23,944 nucleotides of DNA from KBS-96 sp049585195. GTDB lineage: Bacteria; Acidobacteriota; Terriglobia; Bryobacterales; Bryobacteraceae. The notes beneath the pieces were generated by a model, which had not been told where the DNA came from, did no database searches, and saw nothing but the letters and a program-made list of their open reading frames with translations. Shown here piece by piece: positions 15,828-23,918 of the stretch. Both the position numbers and the translations under genes were made by a program. Within the stretch, counting starts at the first letter, position 1, and each line of letters begins with the position of its first letter. The stretch is taken from the NCBI GenBank assembly GCA_049585195.1, contig JBAUZG010000324.1:1-23944 (forward strand), in the 5' to 3' direction.

Positions 15828-16787
15828 ATGGCAGAGATTAGCCCCCAATTAATAAAAAAGCTTCGCGAAATGACTGGCGCGGGTATGATGGAGTGCAAGA
15901 AGGCGCTCATCGAGGCGAACGGCGACCTTTCCCGAGCGGTAGAAATTCTCCGGACGCGCGGCTTGGCTTCCGCCGGAAAGAAGGAAGGGCGGTCCACGAA
16001 ACAAGGGCTGCTGGGCGTGAAGATCGCGGACGATCAGAAGTTTGGCGTTTTAGTTGAAGTAAACTGCGAGTCCGATTTCGTGGCCCGTACGGAAGACTTT
16101 CAGAGCCTCGTCCAGGATATTACGGATCATGTTGCGGAGTTGAAGCCAACGCACGTCCGGAAGGAAGACGTAGCACAAGCGGCATCGGAAGCAGTGGCTT
16201 TGTATGAGCAAAAGTTCGCCAAGGACCCTGCCCAAACGGTCAGCGAACTGATTAAGTCGAAAATTGCTAAACTCGGCGAAAATATCGCGGTTTCGCGGTT
16301 CGCCAATTTGGAAGTCAAGAGCAGCGGGGTAGTAGGCTCGTATGTGCATACGGGGGCACAGGTTGCAACGATTGTGGCAGTTCATGCTCCCCAGCGAGCC
16401 GTGGGACAGGAGGAGTTTCAGACTCTAGTCCGCGATATTGCCATGCACATTACGGCAGCGAATCCGCAGTTCATCGGCAAGGAAAGCGTGGCACCGGAGG
16501 CCCTTGCGCGCGAGCGCGCCATTCAGCGCGAGCGCGCCCTGAAGGAAGGCAAGCCCGAAAAGATGGTGGACAAAATCGTTGAAGGCCGGCTCAGCAAATT
16601 CTATGAAGAAGTGTGCCTGCTGGAGCAGCCTTTCATCAAGGACAACGCCATCACAGTCGGCGAGCTGATCAAGTCGAAAGCCGGCAAAGACGGCCACGTC
16701 AGCGTTGCCAGTTTCGTCCGGTACAAGGTGGGTGAAGCGGCTGACACCTCGGGAGCCGAAGCATCGCCCCTTCCCGTAACAGCCTGA
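15828..16787 (+). CDS. tsf: Elongation factor Ts
   Basis: The 319-residue protein exchanges GDP for GTP on EF-Tu. The N-terminal UBA-like domain is clear (LIKKLREMTGAGMMECKKAL), as is the signature CESDFVARTEDFQ and the two core repeats with HITAANPQFIGKE. The start is the ATG at 15828, preceded by GGGTGAGGA; an out-of-frame ATG sits 7 bases earlier. It is longer than E. coli EF-Ts (283), mainly in the core domain and a short C-terminal tail. It follows rpsB and precedes pyrH, the standard order. Confidence 0.97.
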   Translation: MAEISPQLIKKLREMTGAGMMECKKALIEANGDLSRAVEILRTRGLASAGKKEGRSTKQGLLGVKIADDQKFGVLVEVNCESDFVARTEDFQSLVQDITDHVAELKPTHVRKEDVAQAASEAVALYEQKFAKDPAQTVSELIKSKIAKLGENIAVSRFANLEVKSSGVVGSYVHTGAQVATIVAVHAPQRAVGQEEFQTLVRDIAMHITAANPQFIGKESVAPEALARERAIQRERALKEGKPEKMVDKIVEGRLSKFYEEVCLLEQPFIKDNAITVGELIKSKAGKDGHVSVASFVRYKVGEAADTSGAEASPLPVTA

Positions 16788-16813
16788 ATCTGTAAGCCTG
16801 TCTCTGGGCCTGT

Positions 16814-17521
16814 ATGTCGCACTTCCAACGCATACTACTCAAAATCAGCGGCGAGGCCCTCGCTGGAGGGAACTCGTTCGGACTCGATGCGGAACGGGTA
16901 AAGGCGTTGGCGGCAGAGATCGCCGAAGTCGCGAAATCTGGAATCCAGGTTGGTTTGGTGGTGGGAGGCGGCAACTTTTTCCGGGGCGTTGCTGCCGCCG
17001 CCAAAAGCATGGACCGGGTGACGGGCGACCATATGGGCATGCTGGCCACGGTCATCAACGCGCTGGCGTTTCAGGATGCGCTCGAGAAACAAGGCGTGCC
17101 GACTCGCGTAATGACCGCGATTGAGATGCATCAAGTAGCCGAACCCTACATCAGGCGTCGCGCGATCCGGCATTTGGAAAAGGGGCGTATTGTCGTGTTC
17201 GCGGCAGGCACCTCGAATCCATATTTTTCCACCGATACTGCCGCAACTTTGCGGGCGCTCGAAATTAGAGCCGATGTGATCGCCAAAGCGACGCGCGTAG
17301 ACGGCGTCTACGATAAAGATCCACACAAGTATGCCGACGCCGTGCGCTATCCGGAAATCGGCTACACAGAGGTGCTCGCCAGGTCACTCGCCGTAATGGA
17401 TGCCTCCGCGGTCGCAATGTGCCGCGACAACGGTCTGAAAATCATGGTATTCAACTTGACCGTCGCCGGCAATATAATGCGAATGGTGATGGGCGAGCCT
17501 ATTGGCACGATCATTTGCTGA
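16814..17521 (+). CDS. pyrH: UMP kinase
   Basis: The 235-residue protein phosphorylates UMP to UDP with ATP, in pyrimidine synthesis. It is the bacterial amino-acid-kinase-type enzyme: KISGEAL (10-16), VVGGGNFFRG (phosphate-binding, to residue 58), DHMGMLATVINALA (72-85), GTSNPYFSTDTAA (132-144) and DGVYDKDP. Length is standard. The ribosome site is poor. It lies 26 bases after tsf; the frr start follows its stop by 16 bases. Confidence 0.97.
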   Translation: MSHFQRILLKISGEALAGGNSFGLDAERVKALAAEIAEVAKSGIQVGLVVGGGNFFRGVAAAAKSMDRVTGDHMGMLATVINALAFQDALEKQGVPTRVMTAIEMHQVAEPYIRRRAIRHLEKGRIVVFAAGTSNPYFSTDTAATLRALEIRADVIAKATRVDGVYDKDPHKYADAVRYPEIGYTEVLARSLAVMDASAVAMCRDNGLKIMVFNLTVAGNIMRMVMGEPIGTIIC

Positions 17522-17537
17522 ACAAGAGGGACACGCT

Positions 17538-18146
17538 ATGAAGCACGAGCAGCAGGCTACCGCCGCGGAAAGCGGCAAGGTTCAAAACATAAAAGAAATC
17601 GACGGTGAAGCCAGAAGCCGAATGGAAAAGGTGCTCGCCGATCTTCAGCACGAAATGAGCACGGTTAGAACCGGCCGCGCTTCCATCAGCTTGCTTGACA
17701 GCGTGCGGGTGGAGGCCTACGGTTCGCCAGTACCGCTGAACCAGGTTGCGCAACTGCATGTTCCCGAGCCGGCCATGATCACCGTTCAGCCTTGGGACAT
17801 ATCCATGATGAGCGCAATCGAGAAAGCGATCAGAAACTCGAACCTGGGACTGAACCCCAGCAACGACGGAAAGCTTGTGCGAGTGCCGATTCCCCCGTTA
17901 ACCGAGGAGCGTCGCCGCGACTTGGCGAAAAAACTGTCGCACATTGCCGAAGAGCGGCGAGTGTCGCTCCGGAATATACGGCGCGACGCCAACGAGCATC
18001 TGAAGAAGCTGCTCAAAGACAAGCAGATCAGCGAAGATCAGGAGCGCCAGTCGCTCGACTCGATACAGAAATTAACCGATTCCTACATCGCGAAAGTAGA
18101 TCAAGCCGCGAAAGCCAAGGAAAAGGAAATTCTCGAATTCAAGTAG
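17538..18146 (+). CDS. frr: Ribosome recycling factor
   Basis: The 202-residue protein splits post-termination ribosomes together with EF-G. It has the RRF features MEKVLADLQHEMSTVRTGRA, SPVPLNQVAQ, GKLVRVPIPPLTEERRRDLAKKL and the C-terminal helix. The frame is open from 17502 inside pyrH, but the ATG at 17538 has GAGGGA upstream and is preferred. It keeps an N-terminal extension of ~17 residues relative to typical RRF (about 185). It ends the translation cluster; a degenerate REP follows before the convergent mtgA gene. Confidence 0.96.
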   Translation: MKHEQQATAAESGKVQNIKEIDGEARSRMEKVLADLQHEMSTVRTGRASISLLDSVRVEAYGSPVPLNQVAQLHVPEPAMITVQPWDISMMSAIEKAIRNSNLGLNPSNDGKLVRVPIPPLTEERRRDLAKKLSHIAEERRVSLRNIRRDANEHLKKLLKDKQISEDQERQSLDSIQKLTDSYIAKVDQAAKAKEKEILEFK

Positions 18147-18165
18147 CTGAACTTGATTAATCTGA

Positions 18166-18190
18166 CCGAACCGCGACGGCGAGGGAGCGG
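18166..18190 (+). repeat. REP sequence, degenerate copy 4
   Basis: The 25 bases from CCGAACCGCGACGGCGAGGG to AGCGG match the REP core of copies 1 and 3 at 22 of 25 positions. It occupies the 62-base gap between the convergent frr and mtgA genes, a typical REP site, and might act as a bidirectional 3'-end structure. Confidence 0.75.
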
Positions 18191-18208
18191 ATGTTTTTCA
18201 AGCGGCAT

Positions 18209-19018
18209 TCACCACCCGGCCTGTCGCATCCGGTCGACAATAATCGCGGCATAAGCGCCCATGTTCGCCGGGCGGCGTCGGCGTGGAGCGGGGAGAATGG
18301 CCGCAAGACGTGCGCCCTCCTCGCGGCCAATGCGTGACGCTGGCAGATGATACCAATAGGAAGCGGCGGCTTCGGCGCCATATACGCCTGGACCCCATTC
18401 GACAACGTTGAGGTAAAGTTCGAGGATCCTGCGTTTGCCCAATATCACCTCTGCCAACGGGACCAAAGATGCTTCGATAATTTTCCGAACGAACGATCTT
18501 GAAGTAGTAAGGAAGAGATTCTTTACGAGCTGTTGATCGATGGTCGACGCGCCCCGAAGGCGCTTGCCTTCCGCGTCTTCGGCAGCGGCAAGCTGCACCT
18601 GCTTCCAATCAAATCCATGATGATTGTAGAACCGTGCGTCCTCAGCCGAAATGACGGCGTGCTGAAAGGCGGGGGAGATGCGGTAGAGCGGTACAAAACT
18701 GCAGCGCTTCTGGTAGGGCGCATGTTGAAACCAAGACTCGAGCCTCCGTTCCACTTGCACCGAAGTCGTAGGCGGATCGATCCAGCGGAGCAGAACGAAA
18801 CTGAAGATTGCGCCGCCGTAGAAACAGAGCACGACGGCGGCAATCGCGAGCGTGAGCCGGCGGCCCCAGCTCACGCGGCGCTTAGCGCGCCTGGGCTTGG
18901 CGGAGGGTCTCCGGGTGGTCGAGGAAGCCAAGCACCAACATACGACGTCGGAGCACGCGCGACGAACCCCGTTAGCGAAGCTAGAGCCGCGCTCCCGAAT
19001 CAAACGCGCTCCACCCAT
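18209..19018 (-). CDS. mtgA: Monofunctional biosynthetic peptidoglycan glycosyltransferase
   Basis: A GT51 enzyme that polymerises lipid II into glycan strands at the inner membrane. From the ATG at 19018 it has 269 residues: a basic N-terminus, one transmembrane helix (~54-77; LTLAIAAVVLCFYGGAIFSF), and the glycosyltransferase domain. Motifs are ISAEDARFYNHHGFD with catalytic E126, GASTIDQQLVKNLFL, RKIIEASLVP and KRRILELYLNVVEWGPGVYG. There is no transpeptidase domain. A TTG at 19045 would lengthen it and overlap the upstream gene; neither start has a good ribosome site, so the N-terminus is uncertain. It is the last gene of the minus-strand envelope cluster, 8 bases after the DUF2950 stop. 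Confidence 0.94.
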   Translation of the reverse strand: MGGARLIRERGSSFANGVRRACSDVVCWCLASSTTRRPSAKPRRAKRRVSWGRRLTLAIAAVVLCFYGGAIFSFVLLRWIDPPTTSVQVERRLESWFQHAPYQKRCSFVPLYRISPAFQHAVISAEDARFYNHHGFDWKQVQLAAAEDAEGKRLRGASTIDQQLVKNLFLTTSRSFVRKIIEASLVPLAEVILGKRRILELYLNVVEWGPGVYGAEAAASYWYHLPASRIGREEGARLAAILPAPRRRRPANMGAYAAIIVDRMRQAGW

Positions 19019-19026
19019 CGAGGCGC

Positions 19027-19977
19027 TTATTCGACCTTCTGCCAAGAGGAATCGGGATCGAAAGCCGTCATTGCCTTGACTTTCTGCTCGGTGTCTGCGC
19101 CGAGGTCCCTCTGGTAAACAATCCCGCGCTGGTTTACTATGAATGTCGTGACGCCGCTCGAGCGATACTCGGCCGGATATGCCACAACGGCGACACCCCC
19201 TGTCATCTTTCCATCCACAATATAGTCCTTCGCTCCGCCTGGGGCGTTTGGACCCTGAGCAGTCAGAATTCGATAGAGATAGCCATGGAAAGGAATGCGC
19301 CGGCTGACCGCTTTTTCGTAACCTTCCTCAGCAGCTTCGGCAAGTAAGGGACCCGCCGGGCTGATCGACTCACCATCCTTCGGTTCCCAATACAGACCAT
19401 TCTCCTTCCCGGGTTCGCTGCGAATCCTCCTTGCATAGACACCTGGCGGATTGCCGTCATGGCCTTGCTTCGCATACTCCTGCTCAGCCTCGATGACGGC
19501 GCGGCATACGCGGATCGCATCCAATTCGTTTTCGCCAATCCGCCGATAAAGTTCTTCCTGCTTGCCAGCGGCTGTGTCGAAGACCCAGCCACCTTCTCGC
19601 TTCACAAGGGGAATGGGAAGCGGCCAATCCGACGCGCCGACTTGCAACACAAAAGTACCTGGCGCCGTGGCGACAAGCTTGTGCTGCTTCCCATAGGCGT
19701 GCACAAATGTCGCGCGGCCATTCTTGTCGGCGATGTCGTCGCCCGAGGAAATCAACTCCTTTCCCTCAGGGCCAAAGATCTGCAGCAAGGCGGAAATGTC
19801 ATTGCTGCGTGCGGCATTGACAAGCGCACTGACGGCTGCGTGCGTCGTTGGAAAGACCTTTTGCTGAGGCTCCTGAGCGCGCCCAGTCTGGGCGGATAGC
19901 GAGATGATGATCGAACAAGCGATCATGTATGCGAGCCCGTGAGAGGTCCGCTGAAGTAAGCGCAAATCAGAATTCAT
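19027..19977 (-). CDS. DUF2950-family secreted protein
   Basis: From the ATG at 19977 it has 316 residues (a GTG at 19992 would add five). An N-terminal hydrophobic segment (LAYMIACSIIISLSAQTGRA) acts as a signal peptide. The rest matches DUF2950: FPTTHAAVSALVNAARSNDI, LLQIFGPEGKEL, GWVFDTAAGKQEELYRRIGE, NELDAIRVCRAVIEAEQEYA, FHGYLYRILTAQGPNAPGGA and GVTTFIVNQRGIVYQRDLG. Its function is unknown; it is probably periplasmic. It lies 38 bases after a DUF3300 gene, a neighbour seen with this family in other bacteria. Confidence 0.88.
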   Translation of the reverse strand: MNSDLRLLQRTSHGLAYMIACSIIISLSAQTGRAQEPQQKVFPTTHAAVSALVNAARSNDISALLQIFGPEGKELISSGDDIADKNGRATFVHAYGKQHKLVATAPGTFVLQVGASDWPLPIPLVKREGGWVFDTAAGKQEELYRRIGENELDAIRVCRAVIEAEQEYAKQGHDGNPPGVYARRIRSEPGKENGLYWEPKDGESISPAGPLLAEAAEEGYEKAVSRRIPFHGYLYRILTAQGPNAPGGAKDYIVDGKMTGGVAVVAYPAEYRSSGVTTFIVNQRGIVYQRDLGADTEQKVKAMTAFDPDSSWQKVE

Positions 19978-20015
19978 GGCATCCCGTCTCACTTTGCGTA
20001 CCTAATGCTCGGGCC

Positions 20016-21194
20016 TCATTGCTTTTTAGAACGGCCCAGACTTTGTTGTCCCCGTTTGCTCGCTGCCCTGGCATCGCTACCGCGGTTATTGCTGTTGAAG
20101 ACGCTGGTCCGGCCGCCTGTTTGTGCCTGTGGATTGCCGCCTCCTGTCTTGGGCTGGTACCCGGCGAAAGCGTTCCTAGGCGGCTGAGCCGGACGCGCAG
20201 CCGAAGCTGGCCGACTTGGATTCGGCGGGCGACTCACGTTTGCATTCGATGGCAAACGGTTGTTTGGCGGAGTGGGCCGCGGCGGGTTCGAAGGCCGATT
20301 CGGCGAGGGCCGGTTAGAAACTGGCGGCCGATAGTTCGGCGGACGGCTGCCCGATGGAGGCCGGTAATTGGGCGGGCGATACGACCAATTTCCGCCATAG
20401 CCGGGCCGATTGCTATAGACGAGAGGCCGGGGCCGGTACGTGTAGCGCGGCGGCCGGTAACGGTTGTTACGAAACACCCAGCTGTTGTGGTTGACGATTA
20501 CGGTCCGGTGTCCCCAGTTCCAGCCCCACCCGCCCCATCCCCATGGCTGAGTGTTGATGAGCGCGCCAATCGCGATCCCGGCGCCGAATGTCAGAAGCGC
20601 ACTTGCCACCACAGCTCCTGTGCTGGGCCGGGTATAGACCACAGTGGGATCGTACGTCGGAACGTAAACAACCTGTGGATTCGCAGGTTGAACGACGATA
20701 ATCTGCTGGCCCCCCTGGTTCTGTGTCAGGACTTGTTGCTGCTGATTGCTTTGCAAAGTCCCTGCGGCGTAGGCCTGAACTCGCAGTCTTTGGATTGAGT
20801 CCATGACCGATGCCTGATTCGCCTCGAATGCGGCGCCAATGGCTGCATAGTCATCGATATTCTGAGCCATCATGTCCAAGACTTGCGGAAAAGTCACCAG
20901 AGCGACGAACGCTGGATCGAAACCCTGCTGCTGCGCCGCGCTCTCCAAGGCAGCGCCATTCAAATTAGAGTTCTGCCCCAGCCAGGCATCGACATCCAGG
21001 ATTTCCTGCGGATTTGTCGAGGCGGTCGTAATCTGTGCTAGCAGGGTGTCCGGGTAAAGAGCAATCGGAGCGAGCAATTGGTCCAATTGCTGCGGTGTGG
21101 GAACGGCAGCTTGAGCAAGGAGCGTTCCGCTCGAGTCGTAGAACAGGAGAAGGCTCACTGCAAAAGCAATTGAAGGAATTGGGTGGCTTTGCAT
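20016..21194 (-). CDS. DUF3300-family secreted protein with Pro/Arg/Asn-rich tail
   Basis: From the ATG at 21194 the protein has 392 residues and a signal peptide (IPSIAFAVSLLLFYDSSG). The frame is open to 21251 but the extra 19 residues would push the signal inward. The DUF3300 domain is clear: QLDQLLAPIALYPDTLLAQI, STNPQEILDVDAWL, VALVTFPQVLDMMAQN, then VVQPANPQVVYVPTYDPTVV. A Gly/Trp-rich segment (QPWGWGGWGWNWGH) follows. The last ~150 residues are low-complexity Pro/Arg/Asn with repeated RPPNYRPP-like units, likely disordered and perhaps wall- or envelope-binding. Function is unknown; co-location with AsmA, DUF2950 and MtgA genes points to an envelope role. Confidence 0.88.
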   Translation of the reverse strand: MQSHPIPSIAFAVSLLLFYDSSGTLLAQAAVPTPQQLDQLLAPIALYPDTLLAQITTASTNPQEILDVDAWLGQNSNLNGAALESAAQQQGFDPAFVALVTFPQVLDMMAQNIDDYAAIGAAFEANQASVMDSIQRLRVQAYAAGTLQSNQQQQVLTQNQGGQQIIVVQPANPQVVYVPTYDPTVVYTRPSTGAVVASALLTFGAGIAIGALINTQPWGWGGWGWNWGHRTVIVNHNSWVFRNNRYRPPRYTYRPRPLVYSNRPGYGGNWSYRPPNYRPPSGSRPPNYRPPVSNRPSPNRPSNPPRPTPPNNRLPSNANVSRPPNPSRPASAARPAQPPRNAFAGYQPKTGGGNPQAQTGGRTSVFNSNNRGSDARAASKRGQQSLGRSKKQ

Positions 21195-21275
21195 ACCTGC
21201 CCCAACTATGCGCCCCTCTCTTGCGAAATAACCGGACAAGCGAGAACGCATAAGCTGCGCGAAGCTTGTTTGGTC

Positions 21276-22922
21276 TTACTGCTTCTTCTTGCTTCCAATG
21301 ATCCCGCCAAGGCCCTTGGTCAGGTCTTTAGACCCCGGGATCTGTCCCTTGCTCACGTTGCCGAGTTCACCTTGGACCAGCCCCGCAGCCACTCCACCTA
21401 GTTCCGGAACAAACTTCGGGCTCGAGGTCGTTCCTTCGATCGCGAAGGGGATGCCACCCTTGGCGCTGCCGGCTCCTGCCACTCTTGACAGCCCTCCCAC
21501 CATGCCGCCGTGCAGGTCGGCTAGCATCTTGAAAGCCAGCGCTCCTGCCGGGCTCACGGTTCCCGCCCCCGTGATCACGCCGATGGCCGGTACCGTTAGA
21601 TTGATGTTATCGGCCTTCATAGCCTCGGGCGCGACACGTGCATTGAGGCTCGCGTTTTGGATGGAGGTATCGGGACTCGACACCGATTTGCCGGCGAATG
21701 CCGATAGCGCTCCCAGTTTCGATCCCAGGTCGAAGTTGACTAGCTTGGTGTTGGCCAGACGGAGCGGCCCGGTGATCACAAGCTTGTCCAGTGGTCCCAC
21801 GATCGCCAGTTCCGCCGACATCGTACCGCCTTTTAGTTGCGACCCCGACGGAAGCACCACCCCCATCGAGGGCAGCATGGGCTCCAATTCGTCCACCGGC
21901 ATGTTGGGTGCATTCAGTTTCAGGTTCACCACTTCCGTGTCCCCTTGGTCTTGAAAGGTTCCCGTTAGATGCGCTTGAGCGCTGCCGATGGCGATATCTC
22001 CTTGGCTGATGGTTCCGCTCTGCTTGTCGAGGTCAACGTCCACGGTGTGCTTGACGACAACCGTCTCGGGCCCCGGCGTACCCTTCGGCGAGAACTTCAA
22101 TTGCTTGCCCGTAAATACGCCCACCGCTTTAGCCTGGCTCCCATTGGAGTTCAGCGTGCCATCAAAATTCGCTAGTCCCGCTATGCCGCTGGCGGGATTG
22201 ATCATCCCCAGGGATCCAATATTCATGTTGTTCACCTTCACCGCCGTTTCCAATGGAGTCTTGGAAGCGTCTTCGGCATTGATGGGGCCGGCCTTCCCTG
22301 AGATGTTCACATCCCCGCTGCGCGGCAGCTGCGCCGTCAGCTGGAACGGGAATTGCGAGCTGAAGGAGAAATTCGTCACCGAAATGTTTACATTGTCATA
22401 GACCGTCGGCTTAGCCGAAGAATTCACCTTCCCCACCGACAATTTCCCTTGATTGACGTTCAGCTTCGCGACGGAGAGATTCGTCGGCGCCGCTCCGCTC
22501 GGTTTTTCCGGCTCGGGTTCCTTCTTCGCGGAGGCCCCGCCTATGCTTGAGAAATTCCATTTCCCATTTGCTGCTTTCAGCAGCGTGATCTGGGGCTCTT
22601 TCAACGTGATATCGGTTATGTTGAGCCGTTTGGAAAAGATCAGCGGCATCAGTTCAACCCCCACCTTTAACGATTGCGCCGTTACGAACGGCGAATGGCT
22701 GAACGCGGAATCGTCGGCAATGGCGATGTTATCCACACCAACACTGCCCGACAGGATGGACAAGCTCAGGTTGCCCACCGTGACTTGCCGTCCCAAGGCA
22801 GTGCTTAATTCCGACTCGATCCTGGGACGGAAGCTATTCACGTTAATAAGGAATGGAAGCGCAATCAGGATCAGAACAACGATTGCAAGTACGATTCCGC
22901 CAACGCGCAGCAAGCGTTTCAT
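21276..22922 (-). CDS. AsmA-family inner-membrane-anchored protein
   Basis: The 548-residue protein has an N-terminal transmembrane helix (~5-28; VGGIVLAIVVLILIALPFLI) and then the AsmA N-terminal motif NVNSFRPRIESELSTALGRQ, VTVGNLSLSILSGSVGVDNI, DITLKEPQITLLKAANGKWN. The C-terminal AsmA-like region contains GGTMSAELAIVGPLDKLVIT. Such proteins span the periplasm and are thought to move phospholipids toward the outer membrane or control its biogenesis. It has AGGAAAGG upstream and is the first gene of the minus-strand envelope cluster. The C-terminus is Gly/Lys-rich (GLGGIIGSKKKQ). Confidence 0.88.
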   Translation of the reverse strand: MKRLLRVGGIVLAIVVLILIALPFLINVNSFRPRIESELSTALGRQVTVGNLSLSILSGSVGVDNIAIADDSAFSHSPFVTAQSLKVGVELMPLIFSKRLNITDITLKEPQITLLKAANGKWNFSSIGGASAKKEPEPEKPSGAAPTNLSVAKLNVNQGKLSVGKVNSSAKPTVYDNVNISVTNFSFSSQFPFQLTAQLPRSGDVNISGKAGPINAEDASKTPLETAVKVNNMNIGSLGMINPASGIAGLANFDGTLNSNGSQAKAVGVFTGKQLKFSPKGTPGPETVVVKHTVDVDLDKQSGTISQGDIAIGSAQAHLTGTFQDQGDTEVVNLKLNAPNMPVDELEPMLPSMGVVLPSGSQLKGGTMSAELAIVGPLDKLVITGPLRLANTKLVNFDLGSKLGALSAFAGKSVSSPDTSIQNASLNARVAPEAMKADNINLTVPAIGVITGAGTVSPAGALAFKMLADLHGGMVGGLSRVAGAGSAKGGIPFAIEGTTSSPKFVPELGGVAAGLVQGELGNVSKGQIPGSKDLTKGLGGIIGSKKKQ

Positions 22923-23178
22923 AGTCTCGGTACCTTTCCTTTCTTGCCCGGTTCGATCCGGAATTAAGTGTACGCCTAAGACCGTTGAAGTGAGGCGGCT
23001 CCAGCTTTTGGTTTCCCGGGAACCGAGCGGGAGGACGCGTTAGTGGACCGGCGGAGTGCGCGGAAGAAAAAAAACTTACCATCAGCGGAGGCGCTCAGGC
23101 GTATACTAATCGAAACCTTTTTCAGTCTCCGCAGTCGAATTTAGGTAGGTTGTGTAGAAGAGGGTTTTGGAGATTGCC
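22923..23178. promoter_or_regulatory. Divergent intergenic region, asmA-type gene / SYLF gene
   Basis: This 256-base region must hold both promoters. It contains a perfect 10-base palindrome TTCCCGGGAA (23013-23022), a possible regulator site. A TATACT at 23102-23107 is a -10 candidate for the SYLF gene, with no good -35. No gene is visible. Confidence 0.4.
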
Positions 23179-23859
23179 ATGCGTCCGCTTATCGCGCTGT
23201 GTCTGTTTGCTTTTCCGATGTTCGCTGCCAATGAGGAGCCCGTGGCCCAGCGCCTAGCCGAGGCGAGCGACGTGTTCACCGAAATCGTGAACACACCGGA
23301 TAAGTCGGTACCGACGGATCTCATGAATCGTGCTCAGTGCATTGTCATCGTGCCCGCACTGAAGTCCGGGGCATTCATCGTGGGAGCGAAATACGGCAAA
23401 GGTTTCATACTGTGCCGCAGAGAGAGCGGCGTCGGCTGGTCCGCCCCAGGGGCGATCCGTATCGAGGGAGGAAGTTTCGGTTTTCAGATTGGCGGATCGG
23501 CGACCGACATCGTTATGCTTGTCATGAACCGACAAGGGGTCAACGCGGTGCTTTCCAGCCAGTACACACTGGGAGGACAGGCCGAGGTGGCCGCGGGCCC
23601 GGTCGGACGCGCCTCTTCTGCGCAGACCAGCGGATGGATGAATGCCGGGATTCTTTCCTATTCCCGTACTCGCGGAATCTTCGCCGGGGTGTCGCTCCAA
23701 GGCTCGACTCTGAGACAGGACCTGGATGACAACCAAGCGCTCTACGGAAAAAAGCTGGACAACAAGACGATCGTCACAACCAGAGTCCGTACTCCGCAGG
23801 CCGCGCGGAAACTGGTAACGGATCTGGACCGGTATTCTCCCAGGCTCAAGAAGGCATAG
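23179..23859 (+). CDS. Secreted SYLF-domain lipid-binding protein (Ysc84/DUF500 family)
   Basis: From the ATG at 23179, preceded by GGAG at 23169-23172, it has 226 residues. A TTG at 23167 is in frame but would put four residues before the signal peptide (MRPLIALCLFAFPMFAA). The SYLF/Ysc84-like domain fills the rest: DLMNRAQCIVIVPALKSGAF, GAKYGKGFILCRRESGVGWS, APGAIRIEGGSFGFQIGGSA, DIVMLVMNRQGVNAVLSSQY, then SYSRTRGIFAGVSLQGS. SYLF domains bind phosphoinositides in eukaryotes; bacterial roles are little known. It is likely periplasmic or outer-membrane-associated, divergent from the AsmA-family gene, which also acts on envelope lipids. Confidence 0.92.
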   Translation: MRPLIALCLFAFPMFAANEEPVAQRLAEASDVFTEIVNTPDKSVPTDLMNRAQCIVIVPALKSGAFIVGAKYGKGFILCRRESGVGWSAPGAIRIEGGSFGFQIGGSATDIVMLVMNRQGVNAVLSSQYTLGGQAEVAAGPVGRASSAQTSGWMNAGILSYSRTRGIFAGVSLQGSTLRQDLDDNQALYGKKLDNKTIVTTRVRTPQAARKLVTDLDRYSPRLKKA

Positions 23860-23895
23860 TGACAAATCCAATGTGTAATTAGAGGAAGAAAGCAC

Positions 23896-23918
23896 GACGC
23901 GGCTCCCAGCCGGCCGTC
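23896..23918 (+). terminator. Terminator-like hairpin after the SYLF gene
   Basis: GACGCGGCT, loop CCC, then AGCCG-GC-CGTC forms a nine-pair stem with a two-base bulge, followed by TTCT. It lies 37 bases after the stop codon. The T-tract is short. Confidence 0.45.
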
